A stretch of DNA of 64,000 nt, taken from Pseudomonas viridiflava (lineage in GTDB: Bacteria > Pseudomonadota > Gammaproteobacteria > Pseudomonadales > Pseudomonadaceae). The notes under the pieces were generated by a model. The model did not search any database. It saw only the letters and a list, made by a program, of their open reading frames with translations, and was not told the origin of the DNA. The stretch's first letter is position 1. The number at the start of each line of letters is the position of its first letter. Of the stretch, positions 1-9,051 are shown piece after piece. Both the position numbers and the translations under genes were made by a program. The DNA lies in contig NZ_UUOC01000001.1 of assembly GCF_900590755.1 (NCBI RefSeq), forward strand, positions 124,001-188,000, given 5' to 3'.

Positions 1-1
1 G

Positions 2-1945
2 GTGACCTTCACCCGGGAGTCACGAAAGGACTTCGTCAATAAACTCGTGGAGATCTTTGGTCTGTGGGGCCGCGAGCTGAGTCAGAAACAGGCAAGGGAG
101 GTGGTGCGCACTTTCCATTCACGGATTCTGCCTCTCGTGCGCAGCCTGCCGGGCCTGGAGAAACTGACCGCTTTCGAGAATCTTGGCACTCAAGCGGCTG
201 CGGGGCTTGAAGAGGGCGCCGACAGTAATCCTTTTGATCTGCGTATCAACGACGTACAGCGCCAGCAACTTAATCTCTGCTATCGCGACCTGTACGCCAG
301 CAATGAGCGCTTTCGTGAGGTCATGGCACCGCTTTATCGTCAGGCGTTGCAGCTCAAGGAGCTGGAGCGGGATCACCCTGATGTGCAGAAGCGGGTCACG
401 GTGACCGAGCTGTCATCCAGACGCGATGAAGAGCTGTGCGATATCGTTGAAGACTTGTGGATTCGCGCCAAGGCATGGCCCATCAAGGGCATCGAGCCGA
501 TGCGCCAGACGGTGGAAATCAACGGTTTCGGCTTCCATCTTCATGGCTACATCGCGCAGCTGGATGCCTGGGTGGTGCTGGGTTACGACCCGTCTGAAAA
601 TCAGCAGATGAAGCGTGCGGATGCCAAGTTACCGGTCTGGGCGGAATGGGTCATCAAACGCACCCTGTTTCAAGCTTTCTGTCGCAAGCCATTGATCTGG
701 ATAGATAACTACGAGTCTGGAAGCCGTGTTCTGCAATCACTCTCCGGTGCAGCAGTGGCGGGGCCGGGTTTTGATTACAAGGTAAAGGGTGAGCTTGGCT
801 CAGCTCCTATACTCGACAGCTTTGTTAGCGCTGCCGGGTTTATCGAGAACCTTGGGCTGGATGTCCCGGCCGCTGTCGCCGAGATGAGTTTTGCCAACAA
901 TGATCCGGATCGATACTTCTTCGAAGCCTTGAGCCTGTTCTGGAAAGCCTTCGAGAACCAGCTTCTGACGCAAACCCCACCGGTCATGACGTACAACCGG
1001 ATGTTCGCCATGTTTGGCGAGGCTTCACCGGAGAATCTCAAACTGGTGGGTGATGAGCAGCTCAGGCCGCTTTCACATTTGATGATCGATGAATTCCAGG
1101 ACGTCTCACCGCAGATCGTCTCCTGGGTGCGGGCCAGTTTGCGCGAGATTCGCCGCCGTGGGCCGGACATGCACAAGGGCCGGGGGGCGCAACATGCTTC
1201 GCTGCTGTGTGTGGGCGATGACTGGCAATCGATTTACGGCTGGCGTGGGAGCTCGCCCAAATATTTCATGGATTTCCCCAAGGAATTTCCATCACCGGCC
1301 ACGACCAAAGTGCTGCTCAGCGATAACTACCGCAGCCACCAGCACATCATTGATGCGGCAGAACACATCGTCCGCGCGGCGCCAGCCATTGCCGGCAAGA
1401 AGGCTCGGGCCAGTGGCGCCAATCAGGAGCTGCTGCCCGTCACGGTGCTGGATCGCAACGACGAGCAGTTGGCTCAGCGGGTGATCGAGCACTACAACGA
1501 TGGCGATTCGATTCTGCTGCTGTACCGAAAAAGCAGCGAAAAAGCGTTGTTTTCCACGCAATTGCAGGCATTGGTTGATGCCGATTATGCGTTAGCGCCC
1601 TCAGCGCGGCGTTTCAAGCAATTGACCTATCACAGTGCCAAGGGCTTGCAGGCGGATGCGGTATTTTTGCTGGGTGATTGCCAGCATCTGACTCAGTCCC
1701 CATACAAGAACCAGCTTTATCGGCTCGCAGGCCTGAGCAGCCAGACAGACACTGATGGGTTCGACCGGGCGCAGCGCGATGAGGTACTGCGCCTGGCGTA
1801 TGTGGCCATCACCCGAGCGGTGCGCCATTGCTACTGGTATATCGACGCAAGTGCGCGTGACGCAGTGAACGTCAGCAAGGCATCGGATCGTATTGATGGG
1901 GACAAAGCGTTTTTCGAAGACTTGCGCAGCGGGCGTAGCGTTTAG
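2..1945 (+). CDS. UvrD/Rep-like superfamily 1 DNA helicase, 5'-truncated by window edge
   Basis: ATP-dependent DNA helicase of the UvrD/Rep/helicase IV group. The visible 647 residues show motif II (DEFQD, residues 363-367), motif III (GDDWQSIYGWRG, from 405), an NYRS box near 440, motif V (TYHSAKG, 542-548) and motif VI (YVAITR, 600-605). The Walker A motif is absent. The first visible residues (TFTRESRKDF) look like the motif Ia region, so the true N-terminus with the ATP-binding loop must lie upstream of the window. The GTG at base 2 is therefore probably an internal codon. A long insert between motifs Ia and II resembles the extended helicases often annotated as DEAD/DEAH box proteins in Pseudomonas. 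The role is presumably DNA repair or recombination; the substrate is unknown. Confidence 0.85.
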   Translation: MTFTRESRKDFVNKLVEIFGLWGRELSQKQAREVVRTFHSRILPLVRSLPGLEKLTAFENLGTQAAAGLEEGADSNPFDLRINDVQRQQLNLCYRDLYASNERFREVMAPLYRQALQLKELERDHPDVQKRVTVTELSSRRDEELCDIVEDLWIRAKAWPIKGIEPMRQTVEINGFGFHLHGYIAQLDAWVVLGYDPSENQQMKRADAKLPVWAEWVIKRTLFQAFCRKPLIWIDNYESGSRVLQSLSGAAVAGPGFDYKVKGELGSAPILDSFVSAAGFIENLGLDVPAAVAEMSFANNDPDRYFFEALSLFWKAFENQLLTQTPPVMTYNRMFAMFGEASPENLKLVGDEQLRPLSHLMIDEFQDVSPQIVSWVRASLREIRRRGPDMHKGRGAQHASLLCVGDDWQSIYGWRGSSPKYFMDFPKEFPSPATTKVLLSDNYRSHQHIIDAAEHIVRAAPAIAGKKARASGANQELLPVTVLDRNDEQLAQRVIEHYNDGDSILLLYRKSSEKALFSTQLQALVDADYALAPSARRFKQLTYHSAKGLQADAVFLLGDCQHLTQSPYKNQLYRLAGLSSQTDTDGFDRAQRDEVLRLAYVAITRAVRHCYWYIDASARDAVNVSKASDRIDGDKAFFEDLRSGRSV

Positions 1946-1949
1946 CGAA

Positions 1950-1971
1950 GGGGCTGCTCAACATCAGCCCC
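1950..1971. terminator. Hairpin between convergent genes
   Basis: A 7-bp perfect stem (GGGGCTG / CAGCCCC) with an 8-nt loop fills the gap between the helicase stop and the convergent DUF1652 stop. There is no clear U-tract on either side, so its role as a terminator is inferred from position. Confidence 0.4.
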
Positions 1972-2244
1972 TCACAACATCCTTGAAACCCGGGGCGGGA
2001 TAAATGACTCCAGCTCCGCCTCGATGGCTTCAATGATCAGCTCCACTTCAGTCGCGTTCATCACCGTGGCGCAGGGCAGGCCGGCAATCGCGATGACGGT
2101 CTCGCCACTGGCCCGATCAAACAGGCGGGCCACCATGCTGCTAGGTGCATCCATGGTCGCTTCGAAGCCAACCGGATGGAAGTACCAGCGCATTAGCTGG
2201 CAGGCGTTGGGGAACGTGACTTTATTCAACGTGGCTTTATTCAT
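1972..2244 (-). CDS. DUF1652 family protein
   Basis: Small 90-residue cytoplasmic protein. The central part (WYFHP..., ARLFDRASGETVIAIAG, then an acidic C-terminal helix rich in Glu) resembles the DUF1652 family, which is largely confined to Pseudomonas and has no established function. I chose the ATG at 2242-2244 because AGAGGTG lies about 7 bases upstream of it; an in-frame TTG six codons earlier has no such site. The gene is convergent with the helicase and divergent from the polyamine-type binding protein, so it is probably monocistronic. Confidence 0.65.
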   Translation of the reverse strand: MNKATLNKVTFPNACQLMRWYFHPVGFEATMDAPSSMVARLFDRASGETVIAIAGLPCATVMNATEVELIIEAIEAELESFIPPRVSRML

Positions 2245-2589
2245 TGAACCCACCTCTTTCAAACGAGCACATGCGCAAGCTCAAATCGGAGGCAAGGGAC
2301 CTGTCGTACGAGTTTTCCTGGAAAACTATCGGACAGTCCTTACGTGTTTCAAAAATAGCACTCTGACAATCCCCGTCAGCTTTTTTTTGCGTTTCGCTGG
2401 AAGTTTTTTCAAATTCTTGACGTCAGTCATATTGGTTATGCTTTTTTGTCTCGCAAAGAACGTTCTTTGAAACATTTAGCGTTGATCTGCGCGCGCAGGT
2501 GTGGAGTAATCCCCATCGCAGAAGCGCAAGAGAGTGACGTCCGCCTCCGGACATGTCGCGCTTCAAGGACGCTGTTCAAGGAAACCACT
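2245..2589. other. Divergent intergenic region
   Basis: A 345-base AT-rich gap between divergently oriented genes must hold both promoters. It has several T-tracts (2380-2450) and no convincing sigma-70 pair with normal spacing, no repeat and no RNA gene that I can recognise. Confidence 0.4.
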
Positions 2590-3669
2590 GTGCTTAAAAT
2601 CGCTTTCGTGCCCCTGATGTTGATGGCTTCGGTCTCTCAGGGCGCGGGTCTGATCAAGGTCTATAACTGGTCTGACTATATTGCTCCCGACACCATGGAG
2701 AAATTCGAGGCTGCCAGCGGAATCTCCAGCACGTACGACGTCTATGAGTCCAACGAGGAACTCAACGCCAGGCTGTTGGCGAAAAAATCCGGGTTTGACG
2801 TGGTGATGCCATCGAACCATTTCATGGCGGGGCAGATTAAGGCAGGGGCGCTCAAGCAGCTGGACAGAAGCAAACTGCCTAACTGGAATAACCTCAATCC
2901 GGTGCTGCTCAAGGCGCTTGAGGTCAACGACCCCGGCAATCGTCACGGCTTCCCGTATTTGTGGGGCAGTACCGGCATCGGCTACAACCTGGACAAAGTC
3001 CGGGCTGTGCTGGGCAAGGATGTGCCACTGGACTCCTGGGATCTGATCTTCAAACCGGAAAACATCAAGAAGCTGGCACAGTGCGGTGTCGCCATTGTCG
3101 ATAACAGCCAGGAAATGCTGCCCATTACCCTGAATTACCTGGAGCTGCCGCCCCACAGTGACGATCCGGCGGATTACCAGAAAGCCAAGGCAGCGCTCGA
3201 CGCTGTGCGGCCTTATGTCAGCTATTTTCACACCTCTAGATACATCGCCGATCTTGGCGCGGGGAAAATCTGCGTCGCGGTAGGCTTCTCCGGTGACATT
3301 CTGCAGGCGCAACAACTGGCCAGTGCCAGCCATGATTCGGTGGTTATCGACTACGTTGTGCCCAAAGAAGGCTCGCCGCTGTGGTTCGACATGGTCTCGA
3401 TGCCGGTGGACGCCCCGAACGAAAAAGCTGGCTACGCATTCATGAACTATTTGCTGCGCCCCGAGGTGATGGCCAGCATCAGTAACCACGTGAGGTACGC
3501 CAATGGCAACGAAAAGGCCGATGCGCTGATTGATCCCAAGCTGCGCACCAACCCCGCCGTATACCCCGACGCAGACGTCATGGGCCGACTTTTCCCATTG
3601 CAAGTAGTGCCTGAAGCCACTGAAGCTTTGCGCACTAAACTATGGGCAGAAGTGAAGGCCGGACACTAA
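2590..3669 (+). CDS. PotF/SpuD-type polyamine ABC transporter periplasmic binding protein
   Basis: Periplasmic solute-binding protein of the spermidine/putrescine family, 359 residues. After a short signal peptide (MLMASVSQGAG), the mature protein opens with LIKVYNWSDYIAPDT, the hallmark start of PotF, SpuD and SpuE. Family features GFDVVMPSN and WGSTGIGYN follow. The GTG at 2590 is preferred because AAGGA lies 7 bases upstream and it places the signal peptide at the N-terminus; the frame is open further upstream but that extension looks non-coding. No ABC permease or ATPase gene is adjacent, so it is an orphan receptor. A chemoreceptor gene follows 245 bases downstream on the same strand, which raises the possibility of a role in chemotaxis as well as uptake. 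Ligand specificity is inferred only at family level. Confidence 0.88.
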   Translation: MLKIAFVPLMLMASVSQGAGLIKVYNWSDYIAPDTMEKFEAASGISSTYDVYESNEELNARLLAKKSGFDVVMPSNHFMAGQIKAGALKQLDRSKLPNWNNLNPVLLKALEVNDPGNRHGFPYLWGSTGIGYNLDKVRAVLGKDVPLDSWDLIFKPENIKKLAQCGVAIVDNSQEMLPITLNYLELPPHSDDPADYQKAKAALDAVRPYVSYFHTSRYIADLGAGKICVAVGFSGDILQAQQLASASHDSVVIDYVVPKEGSPLWFDMVSMPVDAPNEKAGYAFMNYLLRPEVMASISNHVRYANGNEKADALIDPKLRTNPAVYPDADVMGRLFPLQVVPEATEALRTKLWAEVKAGH

Positions 3670-3914
3670 CGATCAACTGGTTTAATGCGCGCTACGTTAC
3701 TTTATAGCGCGTAACTTCCGCGTATCTGACGATAGTTTGGCGTCAGAAAATAAAGTTTATTTACCCCTCAACTAACGCTCAAGGGCGGCCGATAGCCGTT
3801 TCAAGTGCGAAGGATTTTTATAAAAAACGCACTGTCAGTGGTGAGGCGAGACATACCTCAAGGCTGGCATCTGCATGGACAGCTGTCGTCGTTGTCTCTA
3901 TCGGGAATAAATCC

Positions 3915-5540
3915 ATGTCGCCAAGAAATATAAATATCGCGCCGCGGGCATTTCTGGGGTTTGCTTTCATTGCGTTGCTGGTGATTGTGCTGGGCTTCTT
4001 CGCCCTCAATCGGATGTCAGTCATCCGCCAGGCAACCATCAGTATGGAAACCAATATGCTGCCCAGCATAGGGTTTCTGGGCAACGTGACTGAAGGGGTA
4101 TTGCGCCTTCGCATTCTGTCGTTTCGTATCCTGACCAATCGCGAGCCCGCCGCTCTGGTAGAAGCTGACAGACGTATCAACGAATTGACCACCGACCTGC
4201 AAAAGGCAAAGGCCAATTATGCCGCCTTGCCGGCAGACGGGGATGAACTGGCGGTCTACAAAGAGTTTGATGCAACGCTGGGCAAGTACCTGGCGGCACA
4301 AGACCAGGCGATGGAGTTATCGCGTCAGGATAAAGTTGAAGAGTTGCGAACGCTCATCAATACCCAAATCAAGAACGGTACGGATTTAATGGGCGAGCAA
4401 CTCAAAAAGTTGGTTGCCATCAATAAATCAGGGGCTATTGCCGCTTCCAAAGTTGCCGGGGAGGAATATGACGGGGCGACCTTGGGGATCATTTCATTTT
4501 CTGTCGCCGCGGCACTCATGACGGTCTTGCTCGCCTGGTTATTGACCCGCAGCATTGTCACTCCGCTGAGCAAGGCCCTGCGCGCAGCCGAGGAAATCGC
4601 AGGTGGCAACCTCACCAAAAACATTGAAGTCGATGGCAACGATGAGCCTGCAAGGCTTTTGGGCGCGCTGTCGGTCATGCAGCAGAATTTGCGCAAAACC
4701 ATCGAGATGATTTCCGGCTCGGCCACACAGCTGGCGTCGGCGGCAGAACAGCTGAGCGCCGTGACCGAGGAATCTTCCCGAGGTCTGCAACAGCAGAACG
4801 ATGAAATCGAACAGGCCGCGACCGCTGTCAACGAGATGACCGCAGCGGTTGAAGAGGTCGCCCGCAACGCGGTGTCCACCTCGGAGGCCTCACAACAATC
4901 CAACACCACGGCAGCTCAAGGCCGCGACAAGGTGGTCGAAACCGTCAAAGCCATTCAGGTCATGACCCAGGATGTGCAAACCACTTCGGATCTGGTGGAA
5001 GGCCTGGCTGAACAGGGCCGTGATATCGGCAAAGTGCTGGACGTGATTCGCTCCATCGCTGAGCAGACCAACTTGCTGGCGTTGAACGCAGCCATTGAAG
5101 CGGCAAGGGCAGGCGAGGCGGGGAGGGGCTTTGCAGTGGTCGCCGATGAAGTCCGGGCACTGGCGCACCGTACGGCTCAATCAACCCGGGAAATCGAGCA
5201 GATGGTTGCCGGGATTCAAACCGGTACTGGCAGTGCCGTGCAGTCCATGGCGTTGAACACCAGCCGCACGCAAACCACGCTGGGCCTGGCCCGAGCGGCT
5301 GGCGAGGCGCTGGAGCAGATCACTGCGGCTATCTCGCAAATCAATGAGCGCAATCTGGTCATCGCCAGCGCTTCGGAGGAGCAGGCTCAGGTTTCCCGCG
5401 AGGTGGACCGCAACCTGGTCAACATCCGTGACCTTGCAACGCAGTCCGCAGCTGGTGCCAACCAGACCAGCGCGGCTAGCCATGAGTTGTCGAGGCTGGC
5501 GGTGGATCTCAAAGGGATGGTGGCGCGGTTTGTGGTTTAA
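3915..5540 (+). CDS. Methyl-accepting chemotaxis protein
   Basis: Membrane chemoreceptor of 541 residues. A first transmembrane helix (about 11-31) is followed by a periplasmic helical domain of roughly 155 residues, consistent with a four-helix-bundle ligand domain. A second transmembrane helix lies near 190-210, then a HAMP linker (about 211-263) and the cytoplasmic signalling domain. The hairpin tip ([20 protein letters not shown], from residue 383) binds CheA/CheW. The C-terminus ends in ARFVV with no CheR/CheB tethering pentapeptide. The ligand is unknown. The upstream neighbour is an orphan polyamine-type binding protein, so indirect sensing through that protein is possible but unproven. 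Confidence 0.93.
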   Translation: MSPRNINIAPRAFLGFAFIALLVIVLGFFALNRMSVIRQATISMETNMLPSIGFLGNVTEGVLRLRILSFRILTNREPAALVEADRRINELTTDLQKAKANYAALPADGDELAVYKEFDATLGKYLAAQDQAMELSRQDKVEELRTLINTQIKNGTDLMGEQLKKLVAINKSGAIAASKVAGEEYDGATLGIISFSVAAALMTVLLAWLLTRSIVTPLSKALRAAEEIAGGNLTKNIEVDGNDEPARLLGALSVMQQNLRKTIEMISGSATQLASAAEQLSAVTEESSRGLQQQNDEIEQAATAVNEMTAAVEEVARNAVSTSEASQQSNTTAAQGRDKVVETVKAIQVMTQDVQTTSDLVEGLAEQGRDIGKVLDVIRSIAEQTNLLALNAAIEAARAGEAGRGFAVVADEVRALAHRTAQSTREIEQMVAGIQTGTGSAVQSMALNTSRTQTTLGLARAAGEALEQITAAISQINERNLVIASASEEQAQVSREVDRNLVNIRDLATQSAAGANQTSAASHELSRLAVDLKGMVARFVV

Positions 5541-5617
5541 GGATTTTTTGGGGCAATCACGATTTGGGAGCGGGTTTGGGTGCGGCGCTTGCGCGCGGGT
5601 ATTTATGGTTTTGTGGA

Positions 5618-5951
5618 CATATCCGTTGCTGCGGTAACGGTTGCTTATGGTTGCGCTTTTACAGCGCGTCACTTTTGAACAGCCCAAAAGTAACCAAAAG
5701 GCTCTTGCCCCACCACTCGGTCCCTCGCTGTCGCTCGGCATGCCCGTAATCCGACATTGATTCGGCGGGCCGCCGCGAAGGGCCATCCCTGGCCCAGCGC
5801 GGCTAAACCGGCGTCCTGCCGGTTTGCACCGCCGAATCAATATCGAATTCCGGCCAGCGTGGTTTGACGGGGCGCCTCAGATCAAAAGCCAGATCAAAAG
5901 CCAGATCAACAGCAAGATCAAACGCAAGATCAAACGCAAGATCAACAGCAC
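5618..5951 (+). repeat. Left arm of large inverted repeat with six 12-bp units
   Basis: Bases 5618-5879 match the reverse complement of 6351-6607 over most of their length, with conserved blocks such as CACTTTTGAACAGCCCAAAA and GGGCCGCCGCGAAGGGCCAT. The arm ends in six tandem 12-bp units at 5880-5951 of the form GATCAAAAGCCA, partly degenerated to GATCAACAGCAA and GATCAAACGCAA. Similar sequence is familiar from fluorescens-group genomes as a dispersed intergenic repeat. Its function is unknown. Confidence 0.85.
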
Positions 5952-5979
5952 AACCAGATCCCTGTAGGACCGGATCCCC

Positions 5980-6180
5980 TGTAGGAGCCAACTTGTTGGC
6001 GAGGCGTTGGACCTGTGTTGCCAGGAATATCGCCATCGCGTGCAAGCGCGCTCCTACGTTTGAAATGCGATCTAACCGTAGGAGCGCGCTTGGTCTGAGC
6101 CGCATCCGGACGAAGAACGTTGAACGCGGTATTACTGATAAACCGAGGTGTCGCATTCGCGGGCAAGCCTCGCTCCAACG
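5980..6180. repeat. Cluster of REP-like sequences
   Basis: Four REP-like stretches sit in the centre of the large inverted repeat: TGTAGGAGCCAACTTGTTGG (5980-5999), CAAGCGCGCTCCTAC (6043-6057), GTAGGAGCGCGCTTGG (6078-6093) and CGCGGGCAAGCCTCGCTCC (6159-6177). The second and third are inverted relative to each other and form a REPIN-like pair. Confidence 0.7.
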
Positions 6181-6278
6181 TGCACCGACCGCGAATTCAT
6201 TCGCGATGGCGATGGATCACACACCGAATGCAGCGCGGTAAGCTCACCCGACCGGTCGGCTTTCAGGCCGCCTCGCGC

Positions 6279-6607
6279 GCTTTTGATTTGGCTTTTGATT
6301 TGGCTTTTGATTTGGCTTTTGATTTGGCTTTTGATTTGGCTTTTGATCTTAGGCGCCCTGTTAAACCACGCTGGCCGAACGCTGAGCTTGAACCGTGGGT
6401 AACCCGGCAGGACGCCGGGTTAGCCGCGCTGGGCCAGGGATGGCCCTTCGCGGCGGCCCACGGTTTAAGGTCTGCGGTCGGGTACACCGAGCCTGGGCGA
6501 GGTGCCGAGTGGTGGGGCAAGAGCCTTTTGCTTACTTTTGGGCTGTTCAAAAGTGAGGCGCCGTAAGGGCGCAACCCTAAGTCGCCATAACCGCAGAAAT
6601 GGATATG
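6279..6607 (-). repeat. Right arm of large inverted repeat with six 12-bp units
   Basis: Mirror copy of the element at 5618-5951. Six 12-bp units (GCTTTTGATTTG five times, then GCTTTTGATCTT) occupy 6279-6350 and are followed by the 257-base unique arm at 6351-6607. Here the units are almost perfect, whereas those of the left copy have diverged, so this array has been homogenised more recently or is under different constraint. Confidence 0.85.
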
Positions 6608-6706
6608 TACACAAAGGAGTGTAGATACTCATGCCGCGATAAGTCTGGACGGGATCTGATGTAAGCCTTATCGCGCACAAGCCCCCCTCCCACAGCCACA
6701 AAACGC

Positions 6707-8023
6707 TCAAGAATGCGCATGCACCCGACGCCCATTACCCTGATCCTGCGCAGCCGTGGGTTTGCTATCGGGCCTGAGCATCAACGTCAGCAGCACCGAA
6801 ACCAGCAGCGAACCACTCATGAACAGGTAAGACGCGCTCAAAGTGCCCGTCACCCCATTGAGGTAACCCACCAGATAAGAACCTGCAAACGAACCCAGCG
6901 CGCCCAGGCTATTGATCAACGCCATGGCACCGCCCGCAACGTTGGCCGGGAGTATTTCCGGGACGATAGCGAAAAACGGACCGTACGGCGCGTACATGCA
7001 AGCGCCCGCGATCACCAGCAACGAGTACGACCACCAGAAGTGCTCGGTGCCCAGTGCGTAGGATCCATAGAACGCAACCGCCGCCAGCAGCAGTGGCGGC
7101 CAGACGAACAGTTTGCGTTTCTGCAGCTTGTCCGAGGCCCAGGACACCGCGACCATGCCGATCACCGCCGCCAGATAGGGCAGCGCCGACAACCAACCGG
7201 CCTCGACCATGTCCATCTGCATGCCTTTCTTGAGGATGGTCGGCAACCACAGCACAAAGCCATAGACCCCGATGCTCCAGCAGAAGTATTGCGCCGCTAA
7301 CAGCAACACCTTGGGCGAGCGAAACGCTTCGGCGTAGTTTTTTACCGGCTTGATGCCCACTTGCTCCGCATCCAGTCGGGTTTGCAGCTCGGTCTTCTCC
7401 GCCTCGGTCAGCCATTTGGCCTGGGCAGGACGCTCATCTACCAGGCGCCACCAGATGAAGGCCCAGATCACCGCAGGCAGCCCCTCAACAATAAACATCC
7501 AGCGCCAGTTGAAGTGGGCGACCAGATAGCCCGACACCACTGACATCCAGAGCATGGTCACCGGGTTGCCGAGGATAAGCACGGTATTGGCTCGGGAGCG
7601 TTCGGCCTTGGTGAACCAGTAGCAGAGATAAACCAGCATCGCGGGCATCACTGCGGCTTCGACCACGCCCAGCAGGAAGCGGATAGCAATCAACATATAG
7701 GCGTTAGAGACGATCCCGGTCAATGTCGCCAGGCTGCCCCAAAGGATCAGACTGACAAAGATCAGTTTTTTAACGCTGCGTTTCTGGGCGTAGATAGCGC
7801 CGGGCACCTGGAAGAAGAAGTAACCCAGGAAAAACAGCGCCCCCAGCAGCGACGACATGCCGGGGGTGATGTGCAGGTCCTCGGCCATGCCCGAGGCCGC
7901 CGCGAAGCCATAGTTGGCCCGGTCCAGATAGGCCAGGCTGTAGGTGATGAAGACAATGGGCATGATCAACAGCCAACGGCGTTTGAGCCCACCGGTTTTG
8001 ATCGTATCGAGCAAATGGTCCAT
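6707..8023 (-). CDS. kguT: 2-Ketogluconate MFS transporter KguT
   Basis: Inner-membrane major facilitator of the anion:cation symporter family, 438 residues and about 12 transmembrane helices. It carries the family feature YLDRANYGFA near the end of helix 1 and RFLLGVVEAAVMP in helix 4. It should import 2-ketogluconate from the periplasm. The assignment rests on position: it is the last gene of a ptxS-kguE-kguK-kguT order known from P. aeruginosa and P. putida. The start ATG at 8021-8023 has GGAGA 6 bases upstream. It lies 62 bases after kguK. In the known operons kguD follows; here the dispersed repeat follows instead. Confidence 0.85.
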   Translation of the reverse strand: MDHLLDTIKTGGLKRRWLLIMPIVFITYSLAYLDRANYGFAAASGMAEDLHITPGMSSLLGALFFLGYFFFQVPGAIYAQKRSVKKLIFVSLILWGSLATLTGIVSNAYMLIAIRFLLGVVEAAVMPAMLVYLCYWFTKAERSRANTVLILGNPVTMLWMSVVSGYLVAHFNWRWMFIVEGLPAVIWAFIWWRLVDERPAQAKWLTEAEKTELQTRLDAEQVGIKPVKNYAEAFRSPKVLLLAAQYFCWSIGVYGFVLWLPTILKKGMQMDMVEAGWLSALPYLAAVIGMVAVSWASDKLQKRKLFVWPPLLLAAVAFYGSYALGTEHFWWSYSLLVIAGACMYAPYGPFFAIVPEILPANVAGGAMALINSLGALGSFAGSYLVGYLNGVTGTLSASYLFMSGSLLVSVLLTLMLRPDSKPTAAQDQGNGRRVHAHS

Positions 8024-8085
8024 TTCATTCTCCTGAGCTTGTTGTTTTTGTCGCAGCAGGTACGTGTTTACGGTTTGTGAATGGG

Positions 8086-9051
8086 TCAGACAGGTTCGGG
8101 TAACAGGCTTTGGTTATTCAATGCGGCAGTCAAAGCCGCGCGGGTCGGCAGGCCCTCCATGTCGCCGCGACTTTGCACCGCCAGGCTGCCGACCCAGTTG
8201 CCACGGGCCACGGCGTCGGCAAAGCTGTGATTTTCCAGCAGGGCACTGATCACCCCGACGGCAAAACCATCGCCGGCACCCACTGTGTCGACGACCTTGC
8301 GCACCGGGACGGCGGCGACGAAACCCTGATCCAGCGCCGTGCGGTAGTACGCGCCATGGGCCCCGAGTTTGATTACCACCGCCTCGACGCCCAGATCCAG
8401 ATAGAACGCGGCGATGTCGGCGGGTGCTTCGCGGCCGGTCAGTAACTGGCCTTCACTGAGCCCTGGCAACACCCAGTGCGCCAGGCTGGCGAGCGCATTG
8501 ATCTCGCTGATCATGGTGCTCTCGCTCGACCACAATGAAGGACGCAGGTTGGGGTCAAATGACACGCTGCGGCCCGCCTGATGCATGCGTTTCATCAGCT
8601 CTCTGGACAGCTCGCGAGTGTTGTCGGAGAGCGCCGCCGGGATACCGGTAGCGTGCAGATGCCGAGCATTGAGCAATCGGGGATCAAGGTCGGCGATGGA
8701 CAAATGGCTGGCGGCTGAACCTTTGCGGAAGTACTCGACGGTGGGGTCGTCGCCTTCCAGCTCCAGAGATTTGAACTGAAAGCCCGTGGGATGCTGCTCG
8801 TCGGTGGCGACATAGCGACAACTCACGCCTTCGCGCTCCAGGCTGTCCGTGACGAAGCGCCCCATGGAGTCATTGCCGACCCGGCTGAGCCAGGCGACGT
8901 TGAAACCCAGCCGCGACAAGCCAATGGCGACATTACTGTCTGCCCCGGCGATGCGTTTCTCGAAGTGGCTGACCCGGGCCAGATCGCCGGGTTGCTCCGC
9001 GACGAACATGGTCATGGTTTCGCCGAATGAAAGAATGTCGATCTCAGACAT
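8086..9051 (-). CDS. kguK: 2-Ketogluconate kinase KguK (PfkB family)
   Basis: PfkB-family sugar kinase of 321 residues that phosphorylates 2-ketogluconate to 2-keto-6-phosphogluconate using ATP. Visible features are an N-terminal substrate-binding region (GETM, AGADSNVAIGLSRLG at 35-49) and the C-terminal ATP/anion-hole motif DTVGAGDGF (255-263), in which Asp261 is the expected catalytic base. I chose the ATG at 9049-9051 because GAGGA lies 8 bases upstream; a frame start nine codons earlier has no such site. The start overlaps the end of kguE by 8 bases, so the two are translationally coupled. Confidence 0.88.
   Translation of the reverse strand: MSEIDILSFGETMTMFVAEQPGDLARVSHFEKRIAGADSNVAIGLSRLGFNVAWLSRVGNDSMGRFVTDSLEREGVSCRYVATDEQHPTGFQFKSLELEGDDPTVEYFRKGSAASHLSIADLDPRLLNARHLHATGIPAALSDNTRELSRELMKRMHQAGRSVSFDPNLRPSLWSSESTMISEINALASLAHWVLPGLSEGQLLTGREAPADIAAFYLDLGVEAVVIKLGAHGAYYRTALDQGFVAAVPVRKVVDTVGAGDGFAVGVISALLENHSFADAVARGNWVGSLAVQSRGDMEGLPTRAALTAALNNQSLLPEPV

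Larger units (their letters stand above)
5541..6706. other. Gene-free repeat-rich region
   Basis: No credible gene is present. The region is built from two large inverted copies of a dispersed repeat, each ending in a 12-bp tandem array, around a centre with several REP-like sequences. Short open frames here read repeated peptides such as SKAKSK or FDLAFDL and are repeat by-products. Confidence 0.85.

Noticed and set aside
2563-3603. A 346-codon antisense frame across the polyamine-type binding protein
   Set aside because: Composition is abnormal (very rich in His, Gln and Arg), there is no recognisable fold, and the plus-strand gene has signal peptide and family motifs.
3687-3711. Terminator after the polyamine-type binding protein
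   Set aside because: A short CGCGCTA/TAGCGCG stem exists but has a 10-base loop and no T-tract, so I could not support it as a feature.
5880-6350. CRISPR array
   Set aside because: The 12-bp units are directly adjacent with no spacers, and no cas genes are present.
5803-6574. Several open frames of 80-150 codons in both directions in the repeat region
   Set aside because: They read through the 12-bp tandem arrays and give peptide repeats such as FDLAFDL and KSKAKSK. They lack ribosome sites and follow the repeat, so they are not genes.
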